A stretch of 64,000 nt of DNA from Prevotellaceae bacterium MN60 (GCA_900199555.1 FZQZ01000006.1:62001-126000), one strand, 5' to 3'. Counted from the first letter of the stretch, positions 46,635 through 55,185 are shown. Notes: generated by a model not told the origin, from the sequence alone. Made by a program: numbers and translations.

Positions 46635-47987
46635 TTATTTTGGTTCGATAACTCGATAGTTTCCGCTCAGATGCATAAAGGCAAACAGGCGGAGCAGACC
46701 ATCGTAGTAGGCATCGAAGTAGCCATCCTCGAAGGGTTCGTGCTTAGCATTCCACAAAGCATCAACAAACTCCTTGCTCTTCTTGTGCTTACACAGGATA
46801 GAGGCTGCTGCCACGGTACTTACAAGACCTATACTATGACGCAACTTGCGGAAGCCACCAGCGCCAAGAATCTCGTTACCCTCGGGCAGTGATCCGTCTT
46901 TGCGATACTGATCTAAGAAGGTGTCAACACCTTGGCTGTAGAAGAAGTTCTGTATCTTCTCGCCATACTGATGCTGCCATGCGGCATCTTTTGCGCTCCA
47001 CTCATAGTCGAGTGTGATATTCATAGGCACACGCCATGAGTCGTAGCGGAAGTTGTTATTGCCATTTCTGCGAGGAGCGCCCTGTGGATTCTGAGGCATA
47101 CCGGGGAAGCGTGGAGCCTCCATCTCACTGCCATCATACTGGCACTGGTCGCCATTCAAGCCCGTCTTCTCGTCAGTACACTTGTGCAGGAATTCGCGAC
47201 TCTTCTTGGCGCAATCCATCCAGAAGTCGGCACGACCATCATCACCCCACTTTGCCCATACCTCGTAGAAGGCAGGAATATGATATGAGGGGTCTGTAAA
47301 GCGCTGTCCCCAGCCATCGGGTGTAAAGGTAATCAGACGAGTCTCAGGGTCGATGAGATACATCTTCTGAGGACCTTGTTGCTGCTGACCACCAAAGCCA
47401 CCGAAACCGCCAAAGCCCTGACGAGGAGGCTCTGGAGTATATTCCTTAGGCTGAATGCAATCCAAGATGCGCTTAGCCTCAGCCTTATAGTTGATACCGG
47501 TATCGTTGCCCCAACGGTTAGAGGCAAAAATCAGAGAGGTGATAAAGTATAGTTCACCATCGCTGGCAGCACCATCAGAATTGCGTGTGCCATCGGTCTT
47601 ACAGCTCCAAGCAAAATAACCCTCACGGATACCCTTTTGATGCTGCATATATTTTCTTGTCCAACGCCACAGACGGTCAAAGATATCCTTCTCGCCCATC
47701 TGTACGGCCACCATCATACCATACGACATACCTTCGGTACGCGCATCGTGGTTCTTGATATCCGACACATAACCCATCGTGTCGCCTACCTCAAAATACA
47801 CCTTGTTGGGACCGCGGAATACGTCGTTAAACACTTCCTTTAACTTGGCATCCACATCCGCAGGCTTGTAGCCCATCTCAACGAATACGTTACGATACTT
47901 GCCTGTTTCAAAGGCACCTTTCTCCTGTGCAAAGCCCATCATGGCTGTGCCCATTGTCAAAAACAATGTTAATACAATCTTTTTCAT
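46635..47987 (-). CDS. GH8 enzyme, exo-oligoxylanase-like
   Basis: A 450-residue exported enzyme (signal peptide about 1-20) of GH8, most like reducing-end xylose-releasing exo-oligoxylanases (Rex). ARTEGMSYGMM (Glu85) matches the acid region and DGAASDGELYF the next conserved block. A Gly/Gln-rich insert (GFGGFGGFGGQQQQG, about 203-217) and a second Pro/Asn-rich one (about 305-325) look like loops specific to this lineage. Acts on xylo-oligosaccharides by family inference. Promoter at 48094-48124. Confidence 0.85.
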   Translation of the reverse strand: MKKIVLTLFLTMGTAMMGFAQEKGAFETGKYRNVFVEMGYKPADVDAKLKEVFNDVFRGPNKVYFEVGDTMGYVSDIKNHDARTEGMSYGMMVAVQMGEKDIFDRLWRWTRKYMQHQKGIREGYFAWSCKTDGTRNSDGAASDGELYFITSLIFASNRWGNDTGINYKAEAKRILDCIQPKEYTPEPPRQGFGGFGGFGGQQQQGPQKMYLIDPETRLITFTPDGWGQRFTDPSYHIPAFYEVWAKWGDDGRADFWMDCAKKSREFLHKCTDEKTGLNGDQCQYDGSEMEAPRFPGMPQNPQGAPRRNGNNNFRYDSWRVPMNITLDYEWSAKDAAWQHQYGEKIQNFFYSQGVDTFLDQYRKDGSLPEGNEILGAGGFRKLRHSIGLVSTVAAASILCKHKKSKEFVDALWNAKHEPFEDGYFDAYYDGLLRLFAFMHLSGNYRVIEPK

Positions 47988-48093
47988 GCGGTAAAGACTT
48001 ACGTTTGCAAATATTTTATTTTAGAATAATAGAAATATCGTTATGTAATATTATAATTTCTTGCTTACCAAGTATCGTATTGATAATCGGGCA

Positions 48094-48124
48094 CAAAGAT
48101 AATTATTTTTTCTGAATTCGCAAA
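48094..48124 (-). promoter_or_regulatory. Bacteroidota-type promoter for GH8-murQ
   Basis: Minus-strand TTTG (48124-48121), 19 bp, TATCTTTG (48101-48094), with a leader of about 100 nt before the ATG at 47987. Confidence 0.82.
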
Positions 48125-48154
48125 ATTTCCGTCTATCTTTGCCACATATTACGA

Positions 48155-48718
48155 TTATACTAATTGTTTTCCGTCAGAAAATGCCTTACCCACAGTATCG
48201 CCCAGTTGGATATAACTATGATGAACAGGATCGAAGGTAATCAGTTTCATCTTCTCCACATCGGGTTTACCATCCTCAGCCAGATACTTCTCATCGCAAA
48301 GAATGTTCACGATTTCTGCTACGAGATAGTAGCCTGTCTCCGATTCGTCCATCTTCTCCTTTACGCGACATTCCAGTGTCATGGGGAATTCCTTAAACAG
48401 AGGAGCATTCACATTAGGAGCCTTCTCTATGGTCCAGCCAGCCTTCTCCATCTTCTCAGGAGTCTTTCTTCCGCTTACGATACCTACATAGTCGGATGCC
48501 ACCATAGTTTCTGTGGTAGCGAAAGCAACAGTAAACTCAGGATTAACAGCCAGATTGTCAGTAGTCTGGTGAGAGCCTAACGAAATTATAATCTCGTGCA
48601 TATCCCACTGACCGCCCCAGGCAGCATTCATTGCGTTTGGTTTACCATTCTTATCGTATGTGCCGATAATCAGCACGGGTTGTGGAAGAATCCACGCTGT
48701 TGACTTAAAACTCTTCAT
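48155..48718 (-). CDS. Flavin reductase / flavoredoxin family protein
   Basis: A 187-residue protein of the flavin reductase-like FMN-binding split-barrel family: PQPVLIIGTYDKNGKPNAMNAAWGG at the N terminus and ISLGSHQTTDNLAVNPEFTVAF with the usual flavin-contact pattern. Likely cytosolic electron carrier or reductase; partner unknown. A TATATTTG box lies at 48753-48746 on its strand, and one copy of the 48-bp repeat is 46 bp upstream of the start. Confidence 0.85.
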   Translation of the reverse strand: MKSFKSTAWILPQPVLIIGTYDKNGKPNAMNAAWGGQWDMHEIIISLGSHQTTDNLAVNPEFTVAFATTETMVASDYVGIVSGRKTPEKMEKAGWTIEKAPNVNAPLFKEFPMTLECRVKEKMDESETGYYLVAEIVNILCDEKYLAEDGKPDVEKMKLITFDPVHHSYIQLGDTVGKAFSDGKQLV

Positions 48719-48763
48719 ACGCGTAATATTTATTTGATTTCGCTACAAATATAATGATAATTG

Positions 48764-48811
48764 GGAAATGACGCTCAACAAAGCTTCAAACATTATGATA
48801 CTTTAGGAATT
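48764..48811. repeat. 48-bp direct repeat, copy 1
   Basis: Identical at 47 of 48 positions to 51657-51704, same orientation (GGAAATGACGCTCAACAAAG at its start, differing by one T/G after AGCT). The two copies bracket the GH2 gene. Weaker similarity continues for about 25 bp on the right side (CCTTCT.CTTG, AAAGATA). Confidence 0.92.
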
Positions 48812-48849
48812 TACACGCCTTCTTCTTGTTTCAGGGCAAAGATATAAAA

Positions 48850-51513
48850 TTACTCCATTACAACGTTGAACGTTCCCTGCGCATTGAACTTAGGTGAGGA
48901 AGTAGTGATGTTTACCACTCCCTTTTCATCTTGCGGTTGGATAATCAGGAGGGCCTGGCCACGGAAGGTGGTGGGCTTCAGCGAGCGGAAAGAACGGACG
49001 TCGTAGGGATGCCCTGTGCCTGCAACTGCAAGATGTCGGACGCCAGAGGTCTTTATATCGAGAGGTATCTCGGCTGTCGGACAGAGATTACCATCGGCAT
49101 CCACCACACGGAGATAGACATAGGCAAGGTCGTTGTGCGAGGATGAGATGACATAGCTGTCAGCAGGACGCTCGCTCTTCACAGGTACAAACTGTATGGC
49201 GGCAGGAGCTCCGGATGTGTGGAAGGTGACCTCAGCACGTTTCCCCTTCACCACCTCTGCTTTCAGCTCGCCTGGCTCGTATGCTACCCAGAATGTGGCG
49301 GTGTAAGTGTCTTGATTGACATCCTGTTCACCAATAACACGGCCATTGACAGATAGTCGGACACGTGGCTCACGGGTATAAACATTTACACGCAAGGAAT
49401 CGCTTCGGTGACCGTTAATGTCGTGCACCACACCTGTCTTCAGCGTGGCATTGCAGTACTTCTCCGGTCGGATGTCAACAGGCAGGTAGCCATACGCATT
49501 CGGACCATCGTAGTAGGCGTGGTCGTGCCAGTTCCAGTGGTTTTCCTCTGCCGTCCAACACCATCCCTGAGCATCTTCATACTCGCCGTCTATCACCGAA
49601 GGACGCACAGCCATGGCTATCGGGCGCTCACCCCATACCACATCACGATAGTAGGACTGAGGTTTCTTCACACCGGTGAGGTCAAGGTCGCCACACCAGG
49701 CACTGAACCACGGCCACGCCAGCAGTTGTATCCATCGTCCACGGTCGCTGCGCTCAAGGGCATGGCCGAGACCCGCCTCACCAATATAGTCAATAGCTGT
49801 CCACACAAAGTCACCGATGATATAGGGGTGACGATTGATGACGCTCCAATTGGCGGCCACGGCGTTGGGGTATGTTTCAGAACCGTACATGATGCGCTGG
49901 GGGAACTTCTCGTGGTCGCTCTCGTAGCGGCGCGTCTCATAGTTATATCCGCCCACCTCTACCAGTTCAAAGGCTCTTGGCGAGTCTTTTTCCCATGTCA
50001 TCTTCTGCGGCATGCGGTCCCAATAATCGTTCACGGCGAGGGTTGTAGGACGTGTGGCATCCTCATTTTTGATGGCGCAGGTGATAGCATCGGCAATCTC
50101 CTTGCCACGCGGCACGTCAGAACGCTGGGCTATCTCATTGCCGATGCTCCACATAATGATAGAGGGGTGGTTGCGATCACGACGTACCATCAGTGCTGCA
50201 TCGTATTCAAAATTAGTGACACCCGTGCCCACAGGCTTTCCATCGATGATGGTCTGTTTCTCCTTTGAGAAGTAATTGCTATAGTCATCGCGCCGTTTGG
50301 CTTCTTCCCACTGGTCGAAGCACTCGTCGATGACCAGCAGACCGATACTGTCACACGCATAGAGGAATGCCTCAGAAGGCAGGTTATGGCTGGTGCGCAC
50401 AGCGTTGTAACCCTGCGCCTTCAGCAGTTCCGCTTTACGCACCTCGGCGCGATCGATGGCGGCGGTACCAAGCAAGCCATTGTCGTGGTGGACACAGCCG
50501 CCACGCAGTTTTGTCGGCTTGCCATTGAGCAGGAACCCTTTATCGGCAGAAAACGATATGGTACGGATGCCAAATGGTATTGTCAGGGCATCGTGCTCGC
50601 CCGAGGCAGTATGTAGACTGATGCGGGCAGTATAACGGAAGGGAGAGTCGGGTGACCACAGACGAGGAGATTTCACTATAAGTTCGGTGGAGATAGCAGC
50701 CCCGTTGACAGGTTTGTCGGCGTTAGCCACCACACGGCCGTCAGCATCTGTTATCTTCACTTTCATCACACAATAAACCTGTGTGATATTCTCGTTGAAG
50801 ACCTTTGCCGAAACCCTGACCTTTGCATTCTTCCCTTCTACCACCGATGCATCAACATAAGTGTCCCATTCGTCTAGATGCAGTTTGTCTGTCATCTCCA
50901 ACCATACATGCCGGTAGATGCCGCTGCCAGCATACCAGCGGCAGTTCAATCCTTCGCTTACTGTTCTGACCGCAATGGTAACCAGCTGCTCGTCTTGTAT
51001 GTTGCGATTTGACTTATCGCTTAGAATAGCATTCAAATCCACTACAAAGGGCATGAATCCAAAGACATTCATCGCCGCCTTCTTGCCGTTCACCCATACC
51101 TCTGACTGATTATAAACACCATCAAAGCGCAGGCGGAACACCTTCTGACGGATGGCATCATCGACGGAATTGCCTGGCAAGCGAAACGTTTTGCGGTACC
51201 AACCCGAACCGCTTATTGTCTGACCCGAATCGGAGTCGCCAATGCTGAGTCGCGAGAATGGACCTACCTGCCAGTCGTTCCACTCTGAGGTTTGTTCGCG
51301 ATAGTCGTGAGAGTATGCCACGGGCTCCATACTGAAGTCGTGGGGTACGATAACCTCACGCCATTTGGAATCGTCGTAATTCACAGCCTCGGCATTGATA
51401 GCAGCGCCGCGATAAAAACGCCATCCTTCATCAAATGATTGTTTACGCTGTGCATTTGCCGTCAGAAGCACACCAAGGCTTATTAAAGTTAATGAGATGA
51501 ACTTCTTTTTCAT
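48850..51513 (-). CDS. GH2 beta-galactosidase-like enzyme
   Basis: An 887-residue exported glycosidase. The start is the ATG at 51513, which begins a normal signal peptide (MKKKFISLTLISLGVLLTANAQ); the longer frame from 51624 adds 37 residues without family similarity. Domains: sugar-binding (about 20-190), immunoglobulin-like (190-300), TIM barrel (300-600) with the acid/base glutamate in MWSIGNEIAQ and the nucleophile in MYGSETYPN, then C-terminal Ig-like domains. GH2 covers beta-galactosidases, mannosidases and glucuronidases; beta-galactosidase is most likely. The gene lies between 48-bp direct repeats. Confidence 0.9.
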   Translation of the reverse strand: MKKKFISLTLISLGVLLTANAQRKQSFDEGWRFYRGAAINAEAVNYDDSKWREVIVPHDFSMEPVAYSHDYREQTSEWNDWQVGPFSRLSIGDSDSGQTISGSGWYRKTFRLPGNSVDDAIRQKVFRLRFDGVYNQSEVWVNGKKAAMNVFGFMPFVVDLNAILSDKSNRNIQDEQLVTIAVRTVSEGLNCRWYAGSGIYRHVWLEMTDKLHLDEWDTYVDASVVEGKNAKVRVSAKVFNENITQVYCVMKVKITDADGRVVANADKPVNGAAISTELIVKSPRLWSPDSPFRYTARISLHTASGEHDALTIPFGIRTISFSADKGFLLNGKPTKLRGGCVHHDNGLLGTAAIDRAEVRKAELLKAQGYNAVRTSHNLPSEAFLYACDSIGLLVIDECFDQWEEAKRRDDYSNYFSKEKQTIIDGKPVGTGVTNFEYDAALMVRRDRNHPSIIMWSIGNEIAQRSDVPRGKEIADAITCAIKNEDATRPTTLAVNDYWDRMPQKMTWEKDSPRAFELVEVGGYNYETRRYESDHEKFPQRIMYGSETYPNAVAANWSVINRHPYIIGDFVWTAIDYIGEAGLGHALERSDRGRWIQLLAWPWFSAWCGDLDLTGVKKPQSYYRDVVWGERPIAMAVRPSVIDGEYEDAQGWCWTAEENHWNWHDHAYYDGPNAYGYLPVDIRPEKYCNATLKTGVVHDINGHRSDSLRVNVYTREPRVRLSVNGRVIGEQDVNQDTYTATFWVAYEPGELKAEVVKGKRAEVTFHTSGAPAAIQFVPVKSERPADSYVISSSHNDLAYVYLRVVDADGNLCPTAEIPLDIKTSGVRHLAVAGTGHPYDVRSFRSLKPTTFRGQALLIIQPQDEKGVVNITTSSPKFNAQGTFNVVME

Positions 51514-51656
51514 ATTATGTTTTTGGTAAATAGGAATATACTTTGCATGCCAGAGATACATGGCACATATAATGATTATTTGATAAAACGTAGCAATTTG
51601 ATATATATTGCTCTTTGTAATCAAAAAGTATCTGTTACAATGATTCGAGACAACTA

Positions 51657-51704
51657 GGAAATGACGCTCAACAAAGCTGCAAACATTATGATACTTTAGG
51701 AATT
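51657..51704. repeat. 48-bp direct repeat, copy 2
   Basis: Second copy of 48764-48811, 144 bp upstream of the GH2 start on that gene's strand. The rest of the 327-bp gap 51514-51840 is AT-rich; I see only a TAAATTTG -7-like box at 51806-51813 for the plus-strand gene at 51841. Confidence 0.92.
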
Positions 51705-51840
51705 CTAGCCTTCTGCTTGAAAGATAAATTAGCTGTCTTGGGCACTAGAAGCTGTTTATCAACAAAAAAGTTTCACATAGAGGAAAGCGTTTAAGGAAAA
51801 ATGATTAAATTTGCAACCGAACATAAAACTATTATAACTG

Positions 51841-52584
51841 ATGAAAACAAAATTATTTATCGTAGCATCAATGCTTATGATGACTATGAGTTCGTTTGCA
51901 CAATCTTCAATTGACGGATGGAATACTATCTATCTGCAGTGGAATCCTAGTACATTTGTACCCGACAAGGGAGACTCGGAGAGTTTTACCGGTCTCAGCG
52001 TGGGCTACAATAAAGCTTTTAGCATCTCTCAGAATATCCCTCTCTTCTTTGAGGTTGGATTGGGTGCACAATATTCTTTTTACACCAAAGACTTAACCGA
52101 AGATGTAGCAGAAGCATTGGGAGTTAAGACTGCAGCACTAGGTGCAGTAATGAGACCAGAGGAGAAGGTGAAGATGTTTTCCGCAAAGGTTCCTGTAAGC
52201 CTGGCATACGCTTTTCATATTCCCGAAACAAAGTTGACTCTTATTCCTTATCTCGGTCTTGACCTGCGCTGTAATATTATTGGTAGGGCTAGTGCCAAAT
52301 ACAACCTGACATCAGCAGGATTGGAACAACTGCTACAAGCGGGATTTACAAAGCAGGAGATAAATGAAAACCTTGCAGATAAAGATCTAGATCTGTTTGA
52401 TAAAAATGATATGGGCAGTGATGCTGCGACATGGAATCGCATTCAAATAGGATGGCACATCGGACTCAATGCCCGTATCAATGACCAATTCCTTATTGGT
52501 GCATCTTATGGTACAGACCTGTCGGAGATTGCTCAAAAGGTAAATATCTATACAGCTTCACTCACTGTAGGTTACTGCTTCTAG
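51841..52584 (+). CDS. Outer-membrane beta-barrel protein
   Basis: A 247-residue protein with a signal peptide (MKTKLFIVASMLMMTMSSFAQ) and alternating hydrophobic strands ending in TASLTVGYCF with a C-terminal aromatic, the usual form of Bacteroidota porin-family small barrels. An insert of about 45 residues between strands (TSAGLEQLLQAGFTKQEIN...) is helical. Function unknown. Followed by a terminator. Confidence 0.8.
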   Translation: MKTKLFIVASMLMMTMSSFAQSSIDGWNTIYLQWNPSTFVPDKGDSESFTGLSVGYNKAFSISQNIPLFFEVGLGAQYSFYTKDLTEDVAEALGVKTAALGAVMRPEEKVKMFSAKVPVSLAYAFHIPETKLTLIPYLGLDLRCNIIGRASAKYNLTSAGLEQLLQAGFTKQEINENLADKDLDLFDKNDMGSDAATWNRIQIGWHIGLNARINDQFLIGASYGTDLSEIAQKVNIYTASLTVGYCF

Positions 52585-52593
52585 ATAGTTTTA

Positions 52594-52630
52594 TCAGGGG
52601 ACACTAAATCTATTTGTCCCCTGATTTAAT
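52594..52630 (+). terminator. Terminator after the barrel gene
   Basis: Nine-base-pair stem TCAGGGGAC (52594-52602) with GTCCCCTGA (52616-52624), 13-nt loop, followed by TTTAATT. It lies between convergent genes. Confidence 0.8.
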
Positions 52631-52633
52631 TAA

Positions 52634-53008
52634 TCACCAATGAGGAGGCAAAACAATATTGTCTACTTCATGGGCTGCCTCAAATAGCGGAGCTATCTCG
52701 GCATCGTCAAAGCCTGCTATACCACAACCGATACGAGTCACCAAGAAGGTCAACTCTGGATGGCCTTTGGCAAACTCTATAAATTCATCTACATACGGAC
52801 GAATCGTCTCTACTCCACCCTGCATAGTAGGAATGCCGTAGCTCTGTCCTTGCAGACCCACGCCCTGTCCCATAATGGCTCCAAACTTGCGATAAGCCAA
52901 CCATGCAGCACCACCGCCATGCATTCCACTCAAGTTGCTACCAAAAACAAAAATCTCATTAGGCGCTAGCGATGTAATATTCTCCGGTGTTGTTCTTTTC
53001 TGTTGCAT
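52634..53008 (-). CDS. A1S_2505-like small protein
   Basis: A 124-residue cytosolic protein with the pattern NEIFVFGSNLSGMHGGGAA, QGQSYGIPTM and FLVTRIGCGIAGFDDAEIAPLF. This is the family often annotated as A1S_2505 phage non-structural protein. The glycine-rich loops recall macro-domain-like nucleotide binders, but activity is unknown to me. Its nearest upstream -7 box on its strand is at 53352-53359, which would give a leader of over 300 nt containing two nested hairpins. Confidence 0.75.
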   Translation of the reverse strand: MQQKRTTPENITSLAPNEIFVFGSNLSGMHGGGAAWLAYRKFGAIMGQGVGLQGQSYGIPTMQGGVETIRPYVDEFIEFAKGHPELTFLVTRIGCGIAGFDDAEIAPLFEAAHEVDNIVLPPHW

Positions 53009-53039
53009 ATTATATTGTTTTAGTTAGGAATAACTATTT

Positions 53040-53149
53040 GCGACAGAGCGACAGTGCGACAGAATTTCTTAAAGTCTACGCGTACTGCGTATACGTGCGC
53101 GGTACGCGAGGGGTTTCGGAAATCTAGGTTTTCTGTGTCGCTGTGTCGC
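53040..53149. repeat. Nested hairpin element 1 with 8-bp arm repeats
   Basis: Left arm is three 8-bp units beginning GCGACAG (53040-53063); the right arm CTGTGTCG twice (53133-53149) is complementary to it. Inside, CGCGTAC (53079-53085) pairs with GTACGCG (53102-53108). Core shared with element 2: AAAGTCTACGCGTAC on the left and GGTACGCG, GGGTTT on the right. Confidence 0.85.
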
Positions 53150-53179
53150 ATTTTGTTTTCTCTTTTATTGTGTTAAGTT

Positions 53180-53310
53180 GTGACGAGATGACACTATGAC
53201 ATTAGTTTTTCTAAAGTCTACGCGTACCGCCTGTACTTATTATACGTGTGGGCGTGTGCACGGTACGCGTAGGGTTTGCAATTTCTACCGTCATAGCGTC
53301 ATAGTGTCAC
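53180..53310. repeat. Nested hairpin element 2 with 8-bp arm repeats
   Basis: Same plan as element 1 with different arm units. Left arm: TGACGAGA, TGACACTA, TGACATTA; right arm 53290-53310 is made of GTCATAGC/GTCATAGT-type units complementary to it. Inner stem CTACGCGTACCG (53218-53229) and CGGTACGCGTAG (53261-53272) are perfect complements over 12 bp. A plus-strand open frame across it (53196-53492) looks like chance. Confidence 0.85.
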
Positions 53311-53351
53311 GCTTATACTTGTTATGTTTCTTGTTCTGTTTCATTAGGATG

Positions 53352-53359
53352 CAAAGGTA
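53352..53359 (-). promoter_or_regulatory. -7 box facing the two hairpin elements
   Basis: TACCTTTG on the minus strand. Transcription from it would run through hairpins 2 and 1 into the gene at 53008. No clear -33 TTTG. Confidence 0.45.
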
Positions 53360-53419
53360 CAATATTTTTAAGCAAAATCCAAGTTTTTCCCCTACTACGT
53401 GCTATACTAAATTGAGGGG

Positions 53420-53548
53420 CTCTGAATTAGCTACATTCAGCGCCCAGTTAGCTACACTCAGCGCTAAATCAGTTACTTTCGCACCTCAATAGTTATTGTA
53501 TTGCACCTCGAAACAGCTGTATTCAGCGCTGAATGTAGCTATTTCGCC
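53420..53548. repeat. Partial third copy (C) of the element core
   Basis: Contains the CAGCGC-type units of elements A and B without their ends. The stretch around CCTCAATAGTTATTGTATTG followed by CACCTCGAAA[CT]AGCTGTATTCAGCGCTGAATGTAGCTA is nearly identical in all three copies. Units follow AG[CT]TA[CT]...CAGCGC...AAT with spacings of 21, 21, 20, 24 and 22 bp. Confidence 0.88.
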
Positions 53549-53565
53549 ATAATCTTTGCGTGATT

Positions 53566-53597
53566 TTTGTGTTCTCGTTTTTTATTTTGTATCTTTG
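53566..53597 (+). promoter_or_regulatory. Bacteroidota-type promoter for the UDG-like gene
   Basis: TTTG at 53566-53569, 20 bp, TATCTTTG at 53590-53597, 8 bp before the ATG at 53606. This placement excludes the longer frame that begins at 53567. Confidence 0.85.
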
Positions 53598-53605
53598 CGC
53601 TCGTT

Positions 53606-54241
53606 ATGGAGTCATATCTGAACACGGAGAATATTGCAAGAAATGCAGAGGGAGTGGAATACCACCCGCTGAAGCCATTCCTGCCCGAACAGGCAAAGGT
53701 GCTGTTTCTTGGTAGTTTTCCACCACAACAGAAGCGGTGGTGCATAGACTTCTATTACCCTAACTTCATCAACGACCATTGGCGCATAGAGGGTGCCGTA
53801 TTCTTTGGCAACCGCAACCACTTTGTTGACGAAAAGGGTAAACGCTTTAAGCTGGAGGAAATAGTGGCATTCTGCAGAGAGAAGGGGCTTGCCTTCTTCG
53901 ATACTTCTACTGCCATCAGACGACTGCAAGATAATGCGTCGGACAAGTTTCTTGAGGTAGTAGAGCCTACGGATATCCCTGCACTACTGGCTCGCCTACC
54001 TCATCTGCGAGCCATCGTTACAACGGGCGAGAAGGCTACAGAGACTATCTGCACCTCGCTTAGCATCGATACGATGCCAAAGGTAAATAGCTTTGTGGCT
54101 ATTCCTTCGCATAAAAATCAGGATGGCGAACAACTGGAACTCTATCGCCTGCCCTCCTCATCGCGTGCCTATCCGCTGGCCTTCGACAAGAAGGTGGAGG
54201 CCTATCAGCGGATGTTTGAACGCTTCTCTATATTAGCCTAG
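53606..54241 (+). CDS. Uracil-DNA-glycosylase family protein
   Basis: A 211-residue cytosolic protein. KVLFLGSFPPQQKRW (about 31-45) is the water-activating loop region of the UDG superfamily as it appears in deoxyinosine/uracil glycosylase-like proteins, and YPNFINDHW with FFGNRNHF follow as in that group. Likely removes a deaminated base from DNA, substrate unproven. The 3' end overlaps the convergent EamA gene by 9 bp. Confidence 0.78.
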   Translation: MESYLNTENIARNAEGVEYHPLKPFLPEQAKVLFLGSFPPQQKRWCIDFYYPNFINDHWRIEGAVFFGNRNHFVDEKGKRFKLEEIVAFCREKGLAFFDTSTAIRRLQDNASDKFLEVVEPTDIPALLARLPHLRAIVTTGEKATETICTSLSIDTMPKVNSFVAIPSHKNQDGEQLELYRLPSSSRAYPLAFDKKVEAYQRMFERFSILA

Positions 54242-55156
54242 GAAAAACAGGCTGACACCTAGAACAGAGATGACGGCACCAATGACTGCACGCCAAGTAA
54301 TCTTTTCGTGGAAAAGCCAATAAGAAGGCAACAGGATGATGATGGGAGTCATAGCCATCAGCGTAGAAGCAATACCTGCTGCCGTATACTGCACAGCCAT
54401 CAGCGAGAAACCAACACCAATGAAGGGGCCAAAAATAGTAGTGGCAGTAGCTATGCTGAGCCCTTTCTTATCATGCAATGCCTCGCGTAAAGGTGCCATT
54501 CCATCGCGAAAATAGAGCAATAGAGAGAAGCCAACAATACCTGCAATGCAACGATAGAAATTGGCACTAAAAGGTATCAGCCATTCAGGCGCATCATTTA
54601 CGGCCTCGTAGTGGTCCATTCCTATCTTGCTCAATACAAGTCCCACACCCTGACACATAGCGGCTCCTACGGCAAAAAGAACGCCATTTAAGGGCAATTT
54701 CAACGAGACTTTATGATGCTCTCCTCGTCCCAACACAGAAATACCGATACCTAGGAGCGTCACTAGCATAGCAATGATGCTCATCGCATTCATCTGTTGT
54801 CCTAGCATAACCCACGCCATCAGGGCAGCAGACAAGGGGGCTAGCGTCATAAACAATTGTCCATAGCGCGAGCCTATGATGATATAGCACTGGAAGAGGC
54901 AGTAGTCGCCAATAACATAGCCAACAAGTCCTGACAGCAACATCCATCCTATAGCCTCTGGCGATGCACCAACGGAGGGCAATGGCTCACCCGTTATTAC
55001 CCCAAACAGCACCAAAGAGAAAACTAATGCCAACGACATGCGCAGCACATTAAGCGTCAAGTTGCCCAATCGCTTAGAGCCAAACTCACTTAATAGTGCC
55101 GTTGCTGTCCACGAAAACGCTACCCCGATTGATATCAATTCACCTAAATAAGCCAT
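54233..55156 (-). CDS. EamA/DMT family transporter
   Basis: A 307-residue inner-membrane protein with ten predicted helices in two EamA repeats: LGELISIGVAFSWTATALLSEFGS at the start and GVLFAVGAAMCQGVGLVLSKIG at the start of the second half, ending ITWRAVIGAVISVLGVSLFF. Drug/metabolite exporter fold, substrate unknown. Convergent overlap with the UDG-like gene. Confidence 0.88.
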   Translation of the reverse strand: MAYLGELISIGVAFSWTATALLSEFGSKRLGNLTLNVLRMSLALVFSLVLFGVITGEPLPSVGASPEAIGWMLLSGLVGYVIGDYCLFQCYIIIGSRYGQLFMTLAPLSAALMAWVMLGQQMNAMSIIAMLVTLLGIGISVLGRGEHHKVSLKLPLNGVLFAVGAAMCQGVGLVLSKIGMDHYEAVNDAPEWLIPFSANFYRCIAGIVGFSLLLYFRDGMAPLREALHDKKGLSIATATTIFGPFIGVGFSLMAVQYTAAGIASTLMAMTPIIILLPSYWLFHEKITWRAVIGAVISVLGVSLFFLG

Positions 55157-55177
55157 TTCCTTTTTTATTTATGGCCG

Positions 55178-55185
55178 CAAAGGTA
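55178..55185 (-). promoter_or_regulatory. -7 box upstream of the EamA gene
   Basis: TACCTTTG on the minus strand, 21 bp before the ATG. The -33 box is not clear. Confidence 0.5.

Noticed and set aside
47378..47430. Short repeat in the GH8 gene
   Set aside because: Nine-base period encoding FGG repeats in frame; ordinary low-complexity loop.
48134..48141. TATCTTTG on the plus strand
   Set aside because: No plus-strand gene follows; the neighbouring gene is on the minus strand, and the -33 box is absent.
53196..53492. 98-residue plus-strand open frame
   Set aside because: Spans hairpin element 2 and part of copy C; composition and lack of family resemblance indicate chance.
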